From Planctomyces sp. (lineage in GTDB: Bacteria; Planctomycetota; Planctomycetia; Planctomycetales; Planctomycetaceae), in assembly GCA_016795105.1 (NCBI GenBank), contig JAEUIH010000016.1, positions 47,906-111,905 on the forward strand: 64,000 nt of DNA, in the 5' to 3' direction. Of this stretch, positions 45,753-55,663 are shown piece by piece. Both the position numbers and the translations under genes were made by a program. The notes below the pieces were generated by a model. That model did no database searches. It was not told the origin of the DNA and saw only the letters and a list, made by a program, of their open reading frames with translations. Positions within the stretch are counted from its first letter, which is position 1. The number at the start of each line of letters is the position of its first letter.

Positions 45753-46121
45753 CGCGTTGAGTCCTTCCTGTCTCTGAATAAGGGCTCACTTCATGATAGA
45801 AATTCTGCCCCTAAATTCGCCTCAATCAGACGTCTCAGTTTTCTTTTTCCAACGACGAACCTTGTCGGACGATGTACTTCAGCAATTCATGCAGCATTTC
45901 CATGGTCCGACTCGGCAATTCGGGAGGACTAGCGTGTTCCGGGTGATTTGATAGAGTTGAGCTTCGCGGGCAGAATTGAAGCGTTCTGGTTGCCCAGCAT
46001 TTGACGCTGACAGCGAATCGCGGAAGATCATGACTTGATCAATCCGGAGGCAACCGTCTCTGACTGGACCATGGTGATTGAAATTTCGGCTTAAGGCGTT
46101 TGGTCAATATTCTTCAGGCAC
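45753..46121. other. Intergenic region, divergent promoters
   Basis: About 370 bp between the ELW-repeat gene and a small membrane-protein gene. No gene, RNA or repeat was recognised. Confidence 0.4.
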
Positions 46122-46763
46122 ATGACTATGAGTGACGATCCGTTTTCGAGTGACAGTACGAATCCTTACGCCCCCGGCAATACGAATCCGGACACCGCAT
46201 TCGAAACCTCAGCAGCCCAACCACTGAGGCAGCTGTCCCGACCAACTTCTGCGACTGTGTTCGGTGCCCTGAACATCGCGATGGGAGTTCTTGGAATTTG
46301 TGGAGTTGGAGGCGGATTCGTACAACTCATGATTCCACCAAATATGCTTCAGCCGCCGGGTTCGCCTCCAAATCCAGTCGTGACAGTCATGGAAAACAAT
46401 CCTGGCCTGAAGATTTTCCAGATCGCAACGCTTACGATCAGTCTCATCACGACAGTAATGCTGATTATCGCCGGACTAGGATTGCTGAACGACAAACGTT
46501 ACGGACGAACTTTGTCCATTTATTACAGTCTTATTTCGATCATCATGCTGATCATTGGCACGATCGGCACCTATGTTCTGTTGGTGCAACCTCTCTTGGA
46601 GATGGCTTCTCAGATGCCTGCCGGCCCGGAAAAGGTTGCTGCAACGTTTGGTGCTGTCGCGGGAATCGTCGGCAGTTGTTTTGGTGCGGTGTACCCGATC
46701 TTCCTGCTGGTCTTCATGATGCGTAAGAGTATTGTCGATTACTACAACTCAACGAATAAGTAG
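46122..46763 (+). CDS. Small membrane protein upstream of cstA
   Basis: 213 residues. A polar N-terminus (MSDDPFSSDSTNPYAPGNTN) precedes four membrane segments (TVFGALNIAMGVLGICGVGGGFVQLM; IFQIATLTISLITTVMLIIAGLGLL; LSIYYSLISIIMLIIGTIGTYVLLV; GIVGSCFGAVYPIFLLVFMMR). ATGs at 46122 and 46128 are both possible. The stop is three bases before the cstA start, so they are coupled. It may be an accessory subunit or unrelated; no family was recognised. Confidence 0.7.
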   Translation: MTMSDDPFSSDSTNPYAPGNTNPDTAFETSAAQPLRQLSRPTSATVFGALNIAMGVLGICGVGGGFVQLMIPPNMLQPPGSPPNPVVTVMENNPGLKIFQIATLTISLITTVMLIIAGLGLLNDKRYGRTLSIYYSLISIIMLIIGTIGTYVLLVQPLLEMASQMPAGPEKVAATFGAVAGIVGSCFGAVYPIFLLVFMMRKSIVDYYNSTNK

Positions 46764-46766
46764 CCT

Positions 46767-48563
46767 ATGCTCACCATCGTCATCAGTTCTGCCGTCATCC
46801 TGATTGCAGCCTATTTCACATATGGACGACTTCTGACTCGGTTGTTTCAGCTGAATGATTCAGCGGAAACTCCCGCAGTGACTCAGCGGGACGACGTCGA
46901 CTACGCCCCATGCGATACGGCCCCGTTGCTGAGCCAGCATTTCTCAGCAATCGCCGCGGCCGGTCCGATTGTCGGACCAATTCTTGCCGGCGTCCATTTT
47001 GGCTGGATGCCGGCTCTCATCTGGATTCTGCTGGGTTCGATTCTGATCGGTGGAGTTCACGACTTTGGTGCGCTGGTGGCATCGATTCGTCACCGCGCAT
47101 GCTCCATGGCAGAAGTTGTCAGGGCTCATGTCAGCCGTCGTGCATACCTGTTATTTTTGGGGTTCGTGTGGCTGGCTCTCGTGTACATCGTGGTTGCTTT
47201 CACCGACATTACTGCACAGATGTTTGTTGGAGCCATCGACCTGAAGACCGGCGACACATTTAAGTCGATGGTCACCGCGCGAGATGCCGTGCCGGACAGT
47301 TCAACCCTGGTTCTGTCTGGTGGAATTGCCACATCGTCTCTGCTGTACCTGATTCTGCCGATGATCATGGGACTGATTGTCAGAGCAGGCTGGCTGTCCA
47401 TGAATCGAGCAACTCTGATTTTTCTGCCGTTGGTTGGGGTCGCAATTCTGGCAGGACAGTACATCCCGCTGAATGTTGACGACATCGTTCGTTCCCTGCA
47501 GCCATCGCTGAGTCCGGAAGATGCGACAGCTCAGGCCGTTCGTTGCTGGGACGTGTTTCTCTTGCTCTATTGCGCAATTGCGTCAGTTGTCCCGATGTGG
47601 CTTCTGCTTCAGCCCCGAGGTCAACTTGGAGGCTGGTTCCTGTATGTTGCTCTGGGAGCAGGAGCATTTGGAATTATCTTTGGAGACAACACGATCGAGC
47701 AGCCTGCATTCAAGGGCTGGACTGCGGCCAACGGTCAGTCAATTGTGCCATTCCTCTTTATTACAATTGCGTGTGGAGCATGCTCAGGCTTCCACTCGCT
47801 GATTGCATCGGGAACAACCTCGAAACAGCTGCGACTCGAAGGGGATGCCCGAGTCATTGGCTATGGGGCAATGCTGCTGGAGGCAATGGTGGCAATTGTT
47901 TCACTTTGCTGCGTGATGATCCTTCCTGCTGCCTCTGGTCTCCTGAAAACACCAAACCCAAACTTTATCTACGCCAATGGAATCGGCGCGTTTGTGCAGT
48001 CCATCGGGTTGTCGAAGTCGATCGGAGTCGCATTCGCTCTCATGGCATTCAATACGTTCGTCTACGATACTCTGGATGTCTGCACACGACTCGGCCGTTT
48101 CATCATCCAGGAACTGACAGGACTGAAGTCTGCTTCGGGCCGCTGGATCGGCACAATCCTGACCGCAGGTGTCCCCATCTTCTTTGTAACCCGAAAGATG
48201 ACTGATGCGACGGGAGCCGTTAAACCGGTCTGGAGTATTTTCTGGAATCTGTTTGGAGCGAGTAATCAGCTTCTGGCGGCCCTGACGTTGCTTGGCATTA
48301 CGGTCTGGCTCTGGCGGACTCGTCGAGCCGTCTGGGTCTTCTTTGTAACCGGGATCCCGGCGACTCTCATGTACGTGATGAGCTCCTGGGCACTCTACGC
48401 AATCGTTCAGGAACGATTCCAAAAGGGGATTAACAGTGATCCGGTTGCCTGGATCGCTGTCGTCCTTCTGGTCCTGGCAGCCTTGATGCTGATTGAGGGA
48501 ATTCTGGCACTATTCCGTCGCGATGACCCTCCTGCAGCGGCCATTGTTCCAGCAGTCTCCTGA
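46767..48563 (+). CDS. cstA: Carbon starvation protein CstA-type transporter
   Basis: 598 residues and about 15 membrane segments. The N-terminal block (FSAIAAAGPIVGPILAGVHFGWMPALIWILLGSILIGGVHDFGALVAS) and the GACSGFHSLIASGTTSKQL segment match CstA. The family imports peptides or pyruvate under carbon starvation; which applies here cannot be told. The C-terminal hydrophobic section is complete. Translation is coupled to the small membrane-protein gene three bases upstream. Confidence 0.94.
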   Translation: MLTIVISSAVILIAAYFTYGRLLTRLFQLNDSAETPAVTQRDDVDYAPCDTAPLLSQHFSAIAAAGPIVGPILAGVHFGWMPALIWILLGSILIGGVHDFGALVASIRHRACSMAEVVRAHVSRRAYLLFLGFVWLALVYIVVAFTDITAQMFVGAIDLKTGDTFKSMVTARDAVPDSSTLVLSGGIATSSLLYLILPMIMGLIVRAGWLSMNRATLIFLPLVGVAILAGQYIPLNVDDIVRSLQPSLSPEDATAQAVRCWDVFLLLYCAIASVVPMWLLLQPRGQLGGWFLYVALGAGAFGIIFGDNTIEQPAFKGWTAANGQSIVPFLFITIACGACSGFHSLIASGTTSKQLRLEGDARVIGYGAMLLEAMVAIVSLCCVMILPAASGLLKTPNPNFIYANGIGAFVQSIGLSKSIGVAFALMAFNTFVYDTLDVCTRLGRFIIQELTGLKSASGRWIGTILTAGVPIFFVTRKMTDATGAVKPVWSIFWNLFGASNQLLAALTLLGITVWLWRTRRAVWVFFVTGIPATLMYVMSSWALYAIVQERFQKGINSDPVAWIAVVLLVLAALMLIEGILALFRRDDPPAAAIVPAVS

Positions 48564-48644
48564 TTCTGTGATCCTGGTCGTCGTCTCCTGCCTAAGGGAG
48601 ATACTCCGTACGATGGTCTTTGTTTCTGAAGGTGAGTCAGTTCA

Positions 48645-50252
48645 ATGAACCTGCAGACCTGCCACCGGTGGCGTATCCAAACTCAACAGACAATCGCACT
48701 TGGATTGGGTTTGCTGTGCCTGATCGCTACGAATCAGACGGTCGCGTCAACGCCAAATCCTGACCAGCCAGTCTCGGCGCCTTCAGCAGCGAATACTCAT
48801 CATTCCAACCGCCCCAACATAGTCTTCATCTTTACTGATGACCATGCTTCGCAGGCAATCAGTGCCTACGGTCATGGCCTACGGCTGGTCGAAACACCAA
48901 ATCTGGACCGAATCGCACGTGAAGGAATGTTGTTTCGTCGTTGCCTCGTTCCCAATTCGATCTGTGGTCCGAGCCGAGCTGTCATTCAAACCGGGAAGTA
49001 TAGTCACCTGAATGGCTTCTATCGAAACGGAAATCGTTTCAACGGCGATCAGCAGACGTTTCCTAAACTGCTGCGATCTGCGGGCTATCAGACTGCCGTT
49101 ATTGGTAAATGGCATCTCGAGACAGATCCACAGGGATTTGATCACTGGCATATCCTGCCGGGGCAGGGTGCCTACTATAATCCGCCAATGATACGCAATG
49201 GTGAGAGGGTGCGACATACAGGCTACACGACTGACCTGATTACCGATTTCTCACTGGAATGGCTTGATCAGCGGGACAAGAGCAAACCGTTCGTACTGAT
49301 GATGCAGCACAAAGCGCCTCATCGGGAATGGTCTCCCAACCTGAAGCACCTCGGCTGGAACAAGGGACGCGTCTTCCCGGAGCCTGAAACGCTGTTTGAT
49401 GATTATTCGGGTCGAGGTCGAGCTGAACATGAACAGGACATGACCCTCGAAAAAACGTTCAGCGAACTCGACGCAAAACTCACAACACCACCGTCCCTCA
49501 ATGCAGAACAAAGAAAAGTCTGGGAGGCGTATTACACGCCTCTCAATAATGAATATCGGAAGGCAGCACCCGTCGGCAAAGAACTGGTTCGCTGGAGGTA
49601 TCAACGTTACCTCCACGATTACCTCGGCTGTATCCTCTCAGTCGATGAAAGCGTCGGACGAATGTTGCAGTACCTCGACGATCAGGGCCTGTCGGACAAT
49701 ACACTCGTTGTCTATTCTTCGGATCAGGGCTTTTACCTTGGAGAGCATGGATGGTTCGACAAGCGGTGGATCTATGAAGAATCGGTGACGACGCCTCTCA
49801 TGATGCGTTGGCCTGGCCGAATTGCTGCCGGCTCAGAATGCAGTGCAATGGTCTCAGTACTGGATTTCCCGGAGACTTTTCTGGATGCAGCCGGCGTTGA
49901 AGTCCCAACCGACATGCAGGGCCGCAGTTTAATGCCATTGCTTCAGGGAGAAACTCCTTCCGATTGGCGAAAGAGCTTTTACTATCATTACTACGAATTC
50001 CCTGGTCCACACGATGTCCGGAAACACTACGGTGTTGTGACAGAACGTTACAAGCTGTTCCATTTCTATGAACCAGAAGTGAATTACTGGACACTGATCG
50101 ATCGCGGCACAGACCCGCACGAACTGAAGAATGTATTTGACGCTCCTGAATATGCTCAAACGCGTGCCGAACTTCAGCTTGAACTGACTCGCCTTCGATC
50201 AGAACTACAAGTTCCGGAAGTCGACCCACCAGATTCGGTCCCCCCAAAGTAG
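48645..50252 (+). CDS. Exported sulfatase (CxPSR type)
   Basis: 535 residues. Signal peptide to about residue 35, metal pair Asp65-Asp66 in [10 protein letters not shown], formylglycine signature Cys107-G-P-S-R, KWHLE and [18 protein letters not shown]; an Arg/Lys-rich active-site loop ([14 protein letters not shown]) follows. The fold and length fit iduronate-2-sulfatase-like or N-sulphoglucosamine-like S1 sulfatases. AAGGTGAG precedes the ATG. It ends at the family A palindrome, which forms the 3' end of its transcript. Confidence 0.95.
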   Translation: MNLQTCHRWRIQTQQTIALGLGLLCLIATNQTVASTPNPDQPVSAPSAANTHHSNRPNIVFIFTDDHASQAISAYGHGLRLVETPNLDRIAREGMLFRRCLVPNSICGPSRAVIQTGKYSHLNGFYRNGNRFNGDQQTFPKLLRSAGYQTAVIGKWHLETDPQGFDHWHILPGQGAYYNPPMIRNGERVRHTGYTTDLITDFSLEWLDQRDKSKPFVLMMQHKAPHREWSPNLKHLGWNKGRVFPEPETLFDDYSGRGRAEHEQDMTLEKTFSELDAKLTTPPSLNAEQRKVWEAYYTPLNNEYRKAAPVGKELVRWRYQRYLHDYLGCILSVDESVGRMLQYLDDQGLSDNTLVVYSSDQGFYLGEHGWFDKRWIYEESVTTPLMMRWPGRIAAGSECSAMVSVLDFPETFLDAAGVEVPTDMQGRSLMPLLQGETPSDWRKSFYYHYYEFPGPHDVRKHYGVVTERYKLFHFYEPEVNYWTLIDRGTDPHELKNVFDAPEYAQTRAELQLELTRLRSELQVPEVDPPDSVPPK

Positions 50253-50326
50253 CAGGCACATTCCATGTGCCGTCCGCTGTGCTCTGGCCACGCGAGGGCG
50301 GACGGCAGTCGGAGACTGCCTGCTAC
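50249..50326. repeat. Branched palindromic element (family A), single copy
   Basis: 78 bp, GTAGCAG...CTGCTAC ends, hairpins GGCACAT-TCC-ATGTGCC and GGCAGTC-GGA-GACTGCC. Its first base lies four bases before the end of the sulfatase frame, so the stop codon is inside the element. Confidence 0.9.
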
Positions 50327-50330
50327 TTTA

Positions 50331-50361
50331 ACAGCCCTGGACTCGGAGAGTCCAGGGCTGT
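50331..50361. terminator. Strong hairpin between convergent genes
   Basis: Perfect 13-bp stem ACAGCCCTGGACT/AGTCCAGGGCTGT with loop CGGAG. It separates the sulfatase (plus) and the protease gene (minus) and probably terminates both, though no long T-run follows on either strand. Confidence 0.6.
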
Positions 50362-50392
50362 CGGATTTCAAACCGGATCAGTAAGACCTGGT

Positions 50393-52477
50393 TTACTTCT
50401 TGACTGTCTGCTGAGCCTGTAGCAGTTCCAGGTAGTCGACAGCAATCGCGAGTACTTCCTTGTTATAGAAGTCATTCGGGAAGATGTCCGCTTCTTCACC
50501 AGATCCATTTGCCTTCTTGATGGCCTCTTCTTCTTCTTTCTGTTCCTGTTTCAGTTCTTCTTCTTCAGCTTTCAGAACAGATTCGTTCAATGAGATTGAC
50601 TTTTCATTCTTGCGAGCCACATATCGATCAATCAACTTCTTCATTCGAGTGAAGTCTTTGTCGGCTGCAACCCGCGTTTCACTGTTTCGGTTCAGTGTTT
50701 CGATAATCGTGTCATTCACGGATGTCGAAAACGGAGCGTACTTAGCGCCTTCGATGCGATCAAAGGCCATGGCGTTTTCGAGTGCGTCTTCACCGATGTC
50801 GCGATGATTCAGCAGTGACGGAAGCACAACGTCTGATGTGACACCCTTGACCTGAGTACTGTCGCCGTTAACTCGATAGAACTTGCTGATTGTCAGCTTT
50901 ACTGCTCCCAAATCTTCACGGCTGAGAAACGCGAGAGGATTTGTAACATCCATCACGTTCTGAACAGTCCCCTTACCATGGGTTGTCGTGTCACCAACCA
51001 CAATTCCACGTCGATAATCCTTGATCGCTCCAGCGAAAATTTCTGAGGCCGATGCAGAAAATCGATTGCAGACAACAACCATCGGTCGTCGCCAATACAT
51101 CTCTGCGTCTTCGTCCTCATAGGGAGTCACGTCTTCGGAGGGTTCCTTGACCTGAACAACGGCACCCCGAGGAATAAACAACCCGGAAACTTCAATGGCT
51201 TCCAGCAGAGCCCCACCACCGTTCCAGCGAACATCCACAACCAGTACGTCCACATCCTGCTTGCGGAAATCTTCGAGGACCTTCTTGATGTCGCGGCTGG
51301 TACTCTTGAAATCACCGCCGATCTGAGCCTGTCGGAAGTCACGATAGAACGACGGAATGTTCAGGATACCGATTCGTGCCTTCTTGCCGTCAATCCATCC
51401 GGAAGCTTCAATCACCTTGCCTTTGACTTCGTCTTCCGTGATCTTCACAGTTGTCCGAGTCAACACGTACTCTTCGATCAGACCAGCTTCTTTCTGAATC
51501 TGAAGTTTTACAGGAGTCCCTCGCTGACCACGAATCATGTCCACAACTTTGGTCAGCTTCATTTCAACAACATCAACGAATTCGCCTTCACCGGTTGCAC
51601 AGACACCAATGATCTTGTCACCTTTTGTCAGCCGACCATCTTCTGAGGCAGCTCCACCTTTGATGACTTCTTCAACGACCGTGTAGCCGTCTTCGTACTT
51701 CAACCGTGCCCCAATACCTTCAAGCTTCAGCTCCATTGTGATTCGAAAATCTTCGAGCGTTTGAGGGGACATGTAGCTGGAGTGCGGATCCAGGCAGTGT
51801 GTCATTGAGGAGAGATACAGCTCAAGGACTTCGTGAGGATCCGTCTGTTCGAGGAACACTCGGTTGGTGTGATACCGCTTGTGAAGTCGCTTTCTCGCTT
51901 CTACCAGATCTGTATCGTCCATCTTGAGGAGCAGCAGATCGTACTTAATTCGCTTGCGCCATCGTTCATCAAGTTCGGCCGCATCGGCTGCCCAGTCAAG
52001 GTCCTTTGGATCTCGAACAATGGACTCGTCGACTGAAAAGTCATGCTCCAGATCAATGATCGCGCCGATCTTCTCTGCACGAGCAATCATTCTCATCTTG
52101 AATCGTTCAAATACCGTCGCAGCAAATTCGACGTTCCCGGCATTGATCTGGTCATCCAATGATTTTTTCTGAGTCTCGAACTCTGCAATGTCGGATTTCT
52201 CGAAGTACAACTTCTGAGGATCCCAGGTTTCGATATATCGCTTCAAAAGGCGTTCCGACAAAGCATCATCTATCGCCGGGTGATTAATGTGCCGCGCCTT
52301 AACCATCTGAGCCACCAGTTGGGCCGTCTTGCCGTCTTTGGCATTCAGCTGGATTTTCTGTGGCTTTGCCTTTTCCTGGGCGGTGACCGACATCTCGGTC
52401 GACATAAAGCCCGAAGAAAGTGCGGTCAGGGCGGCAAAGGTGAGGACCGACTTTCTGAAAATCTGCCTGAATAACAT
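50393..52477 (-). CDS. prc: Tail-specific (carboxy-terminal processing) protease, S41 family
   Basis: 694 residues. Signal peptide (VLTFAALTALSSGFMS), N-terminal helical region (RHINHPAIDDALSERLLKRYIETWDPQKLYF), a PDZ domain at about 250-340 (GIGARLKYEDGYTVVEEVIKGGAAS), and the S41 catalytic domain with NRFSASASEIFAGA (Ser476/478) and TTHGKGTVQ (Lys502), the Ser-Lys dyad. A lysine/glutamate-rich C-terminal coiled coil follows (EEEELKQEQKEEEEAIKK). Prc cleaves exposed nonpolar C-termini in the periplasm and controls peptidoglycan hydrolases. The ATG at 52477 is the only start before the leader. Confidence 0.94.
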   Translation of the reverse strand: MLFRQIFRKSVLTFAALTALSSGFMSTEMSVTAQEKAKPQKIQLNAKDGKTAQLVAQMVKARHINHPAIDDALSERLLKRYIETWDPQKLYFEKSDIAEFETQKKSLDDQINAGNVEFAATVFERFKMRMIARAEKIGAIIDLEHDFSVDESIVRDPKDLDWAADAAELDERWRKRIKYDLLLLKMDDTDLVEARKRLHKRYHTNRVFLEQTDPHEVLELYLSSMTHCLDPHSSYMSPQTLEDFRITMELKLEGIGARLKYEDGYTVVEEVIKGGAASEDGRLTKGDKIIGVCATGEGEFVDVVEMKLTKVVDMIRGQRGTPVKLQIQKEAGLIEEYVLTRTTVKITEDEVKGKVIEASGWIDGKKARIGILNIPSFYRDFRQAQIGGDFKSTSRDIKKVLEDFRKQDVDVLVVDVRWNGGGALLEAIEVSGLFIPRGAVVQVKEPSEDVTPYEDEDAEMYWRRPMVVVCNRFSASASEIFAGAIKDYRRGIVVGDTTTHGKGTVQNVMDVTNPLAFLSREDLGAVKLTISKFYRVNGDSTQVKGVTSDVVLPSLLNHRDIGEDALENAMAFDRIEGAKYAPFSTSVNDTIIETLNRNSETRVAADKDFTRMKKLIDRYVARKNEKSISLNESVLKAEEEELKQEQKEEEEAIKKANGSGEEADIFPNDFYNKEVLAIAVDYLELLQAQQTVKK

Positions 52478-52655
52478 CGTTTAGCGTTCCCTTCAGCAGG
52501 ACGGGATCAAAGTACACAATCGCCAGATATGCTGGAATTCGTCTATCCTAGACCACCACGGATTGTCCGAGCAAGACGACTCCGGATGTATGTTGCCGGG
52601 ATTTTGGTTCTGCGGGAAGAGAATGGCAAAAAAAAGCCTGCCATGTACGAACCGT

Positions 52656-54065
52656 TCACCGGGGAAGAACGATTCCCGGTCGAACCGGCCGAATCGTGAG
52701 CGATTCAATGATCTTCCCGGCGGCTCCCGCAAATTTCTCTCTGTTTTCCTCGGCATGCGAAAAGATCAGCAGGAACTGCTCTCCAGTCTTCCAGGTACAA
52801 AGGTAGTAGTCCCAAAGGATGGCTTTATTTGTTCCCATACTCCTGGCATGAACGTGCTGAACTTTCCAGTCGTCTTTCGAGGGAATCACCTGATAACTGA
52901 CGGTTTCGCCTTTCTGTTGTACCAGCGATTGTTTGACCTCGTCCCGGAATTTTTCTTCCGGCGTCGCCTGTCCGGCCGGCATCGACGGAGCGACTGCAAC
53001 ATTCAGCTGCCCAATCAGACTCCCGTGATCCAAAAGTCTCAGCATGATCACGTCAGCTGATTCATGAAACACGTACCAGTCCCGCGAATGCAGCATCATC
53101 AGCCGCCATGGAGTGGGCAACGTCAATAAGAGCTGACGCTCATCGGGCACATCGCCAGTGGGCTCTTTGGGAAGATCGGCCTCTTTGTCGGCCAGCGTCT
53201 GTGTCCACTCAATCGTGGCTTTGACATCAAGTCCCGGACTTACAGTTCCCGGAGATCGTTTTTCCGTCAGTACAGCCTTCAGCGACTTTACATATCCCGC
53301 CTTTCGGTCAACCGTCAGCTGACCTTCCAAACCAATCGCCGAACCCGAACCTGCGATGGCTCCATCCGCTTTTGCCGTAAAGACGACAACCGCTTCATCC
53401 GATGTGATTCGCTGAATCTCACAGGTTGCCGATTGCGTGACGGCCGCTTCCAGCCCTGACAGCAGGGGAATCACCCAGCTGTCGGTATTCCACTTCTCCG
53501 TGGAACTCGCAAGTGTTCGGGACGGCATCAATCCACCAACAACAATCGGATCACACGGAAGCTGCAGCAAGTCCACCTGCTGCCGAGTCAGTCGAACATC
53601 GGGGCTGAGATGAACCACGGCGAAATCCGTTCCCCAGACCGAACACAACCGATGATCGTTCGGCAAAACAACACTGGTTTTGTGGTTCTTTGCAACCGTC
53701 GTCACAACCTCGGCCGTGTCAAATCGTCGCACTGCCCGAAGTCCGTATGGACCACTAATCTTAGATGTAAACTGCCTCTGCAAGAAGTCGAATTTCGCAT
53801 CCGCCGAAAGGTCCATTTCATTGGGCCCCGCATTAACAGATGTGATCATCTTTCCGCGAATCGACAGACTGTACTGAATCCGTGTCGTACGTGTTTGATC
53901 CACAGGTAAGGAAAGCGTAACAGATTCGTCGACTGCCGAGGCGGGCTGACCACCAACTATCGGCTCGCCAGCGAAAAGCAGACTTTTCCTGCCGGTGTCG
54001 TCAACGCCGAAGCCGCTCGCGAGGGTGATCAGCAGAGTCATCAACTGTATGTACGTCCGTGCCAT
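52656..54065 (-). CDS. Exported protein of unknown function
   Basis: 469 residues. Leader MARTYIQLMTLLITLASGFG, then a long beta-rich chain (TLSLPVDQTRTTRIQYSLSIRGKMIT; HKTSVVLPNDHRLCSVWGTDFAVVHLSPDVRLT; AVVVFTAKADGAIAGSGSAIGLEGQLTVDRKAGYVKSLKAVL) and a C-terminal domain with DWYVFHESADVIMLRLLDHGSLIGQLNVAVAP and HAEENREKFAGAAGKIIESL, resembling the lipid-binding proteins that fit a lipocalin/LolA-like fold (impression only). No family was recognised. Monocistronic; the next plus-strand gene is divergent. Confidence 0.75.
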   Translation of the reverse strand: MARTYIQLMTLLITLASGFGVDDTGRKSLLFAGEPIVGGQPASAVDESVTLSLPVDQTRTTRIQYSLSIRGKMITSVNAGPNEMDLSADAKFDFLQRQFTSKISGPYGLRAVRRFDTAEVVTTVAKNHKTSVVLPNDHRLCSVWGTDFAVVHLSPDVRLTRQQVDLLQLPCDPIVVGGLMPSRTLASSTEKWNTDSWVIPLLSGLEAAVTQSATCEIQRITSDEAVVVFTAKADGAIAGSGSAIGLEGQLTVDRKAGYVKSLKAVLTEKRSPGTVSPGLDVKATIEWTQTLADKEADLPKEPTGDVPDERQLLLTLPTPWRLMMLHSRDWYVFHESADVIMLRLLDHGSLIGQLNVAVAPSMPAGQATPEEKFRDEVKQSLVQQKGETVSYQVIPSKDDWKVQHVHARSMGTNKAILWDYYLCTWKTGEQFLLIFSHAEENREKFAGAAGKIIESLTIRPVRPGIVLPR

Positions 54066-54334
54066 GGTTCATTTCCAGTGTCCGTATTCCGGTTCAGCAT
54101 CAGGGTACACCTGCCTGCCAACTCAATTTGTCTTTCAAATTGTCGAGGGAAACCAGTTTTCGCTGCAAGATGAATCAGACGGTTTCGGCGAGACAGCCTG
54201 GCTTTCAGATCTCAGCTTTGGTAGTTTCTCACACAGATTCGCAGCAATATTCAGCCAAAAGCACTTCTAACCCTGTCCGTTGCACGATTTGTAATCTCTT
54301 CCGTTTCACCATGTTCTGACTCCGGATTTTGTCC

Positions 54335-55648
54335 ATGACTCGCACCTCAGCGATCCTGCGTCTATTCTTTCTCGGGTCTATTATCGCCGGTATTTCCTGC
54401 GTGTCTCACGCAAATCGGGTGACGGCCGAGGAACCAGGGGATGCAGGTGGATGGACGGAATTCCTCGGTTCTGGCGGCAATGGATTTTCGAACGCAGCCA
54501 GACTCCCAACTCATTGGTCAGAAACGGAAAACGTAAGATGGAAGGTGGACATCGCCGGTATGGGATGGTCATCTCCGGTCGTCTCAGCGGGGCGAATCTT
54601 TCTGACCACGGCAGTCTCGGAATCTGAAGGAGCCAGACATTCGTTGCGAACGATCTGCATCGACTCGCAATCCGGGAAAGAAATCTGGAACGTTGAAGTC
54701 TTTCGACATGCTGAAGACGAGACCGTGGAAATTCATGGCAAGAACAGCCATGCCAGCCCCACCCCAATTGTCGAAGGTGACCGACTGTATGTCCACTTTG
54801 GTCCACATGGAACCGCCTGCCTGTCGACTGACGGACAGATCCTCTGGAAGAACACAGAATTGAAGTATCTGCCTCAGCACGGAAACGGCGGATCTCCTGC
54901 AGTCGCCGGCGACCTCCTTATCATCTGCTGCGACGGAAAAGACATTCAGTATGTTGTTGGACTGAAGACAGAGGATGGATCAATCGCATGGAAAGTTGAC
55001 CGTGATACGGAGCCTTCGCGAGGCTTTTCGTTTGCAACTCCGGCAGTGATCCACGACTCGGCCGGTGAACTTCTGGCAGTCTGCCCGGGGAGCTCGGCCG
55101 TTTTCTGTTACAACGCTGCGAGCGGAAAGGAAGTCTGGCGAGTTGACTATGGCGAAGGTTATTCAGTCGTCCCACGCCCCATCTTTCAGGGTGGTATGGT
55201 CTATGTCTGCAGTGGTTTTGGTGATGAGCAGCTTCTGGCGATTGATCCAAAAGGAACTGGAAATATCACATCGACTCATGTTCGCTGGTCGACAAAAAAG
55301 GCGACCCCTAAATCTCCGTCACCGATCCTTGTACACTCCATGATCTTCATGGTATCCGACGCCGGAGTTGCCAGTTGCCTTGACGCGGAAACCGGTAAAC
55401 TCCTTTGGCAGGAACGTCTCGGTGGCAATTTTTCCGCGTCTCCCATCGCAACGAAGGACAATGTGTATTTCCAGAGTGAAACTGGGACAGTCACCGTTGT
55501 TAAAGCGTCGCCCAACTTTGAACTTGTAGCGAAGAATCAAATCGGTGACGGCGTTCTGAGGACCTTCGCAACGCCGGCTGTCGATGGTGATGGTCTTCTT
55601 CTGCGGAGCGAGACTTCGCTGTATCGAATCGAACAGGAATCGAATTGA
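54335..55648 (+). CDS. Exported PQQ-like beta-propeller protein
   Basis: 437 residues. Signal sequence (RLFFLGSIIAGISCVSHA), then PQQ/BamB-type repeats, each closing with a Trp-Gly-like docking: WNVEVFRHAE, AWKVDRDTEP, EVWRVDYGEG, LLWQERLGGN. The pattern YGLKxxDGSIAWK and ASGKEVW recurs in each blade. These propellers act as scaffolds or quinoprotein dehydrogenase-like carriers; no metal or PQQ ligand set can be assigned. The ATG at 54335 is preferred to a TTG two codons earlier. Heads a three-gene plus-strand unit. Confidence 0.9.
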   Translation: MTRTSAILRLFFLGSIIAGISCVSHANRVTAEEPGDAGGWTEFLGSGGNGFSNAARLPTHWSETENVRWKVDIAGMGWSSPVVSAGRIFLTTAVSESEGARHSLRTICIDSQSGKEIWNVEVFRHAEDETVEIHGKNSHASPTPIVEGDRLYVHFGPHGTACLSTDGQILWKNTELKYLPQHGNGGSPAVAGDLLIICCDGKDIQYVVGLKTEDGSIAWKVDRDTEPSRGFSFATPAVIHDSAGELLAVCPGSSAVFCYNAASGKEVWRVDYGEGYSVVPRPIFQGGMVYVCSGFGDEQLLAIDPKGTGNITSTHVRWSTKKATPKSPSPILVHSMIFMVSDAGVASCLDAETGKLLWQERLGGNFSASPIATKDNVYFQSETGTVTVVKASPNFELVAKNQIGDGVLRTFATPAVDGDGLLLRSETSLYRIEQESN

Positions 55649-55663
55649 ATTGCAGGGTGAGCT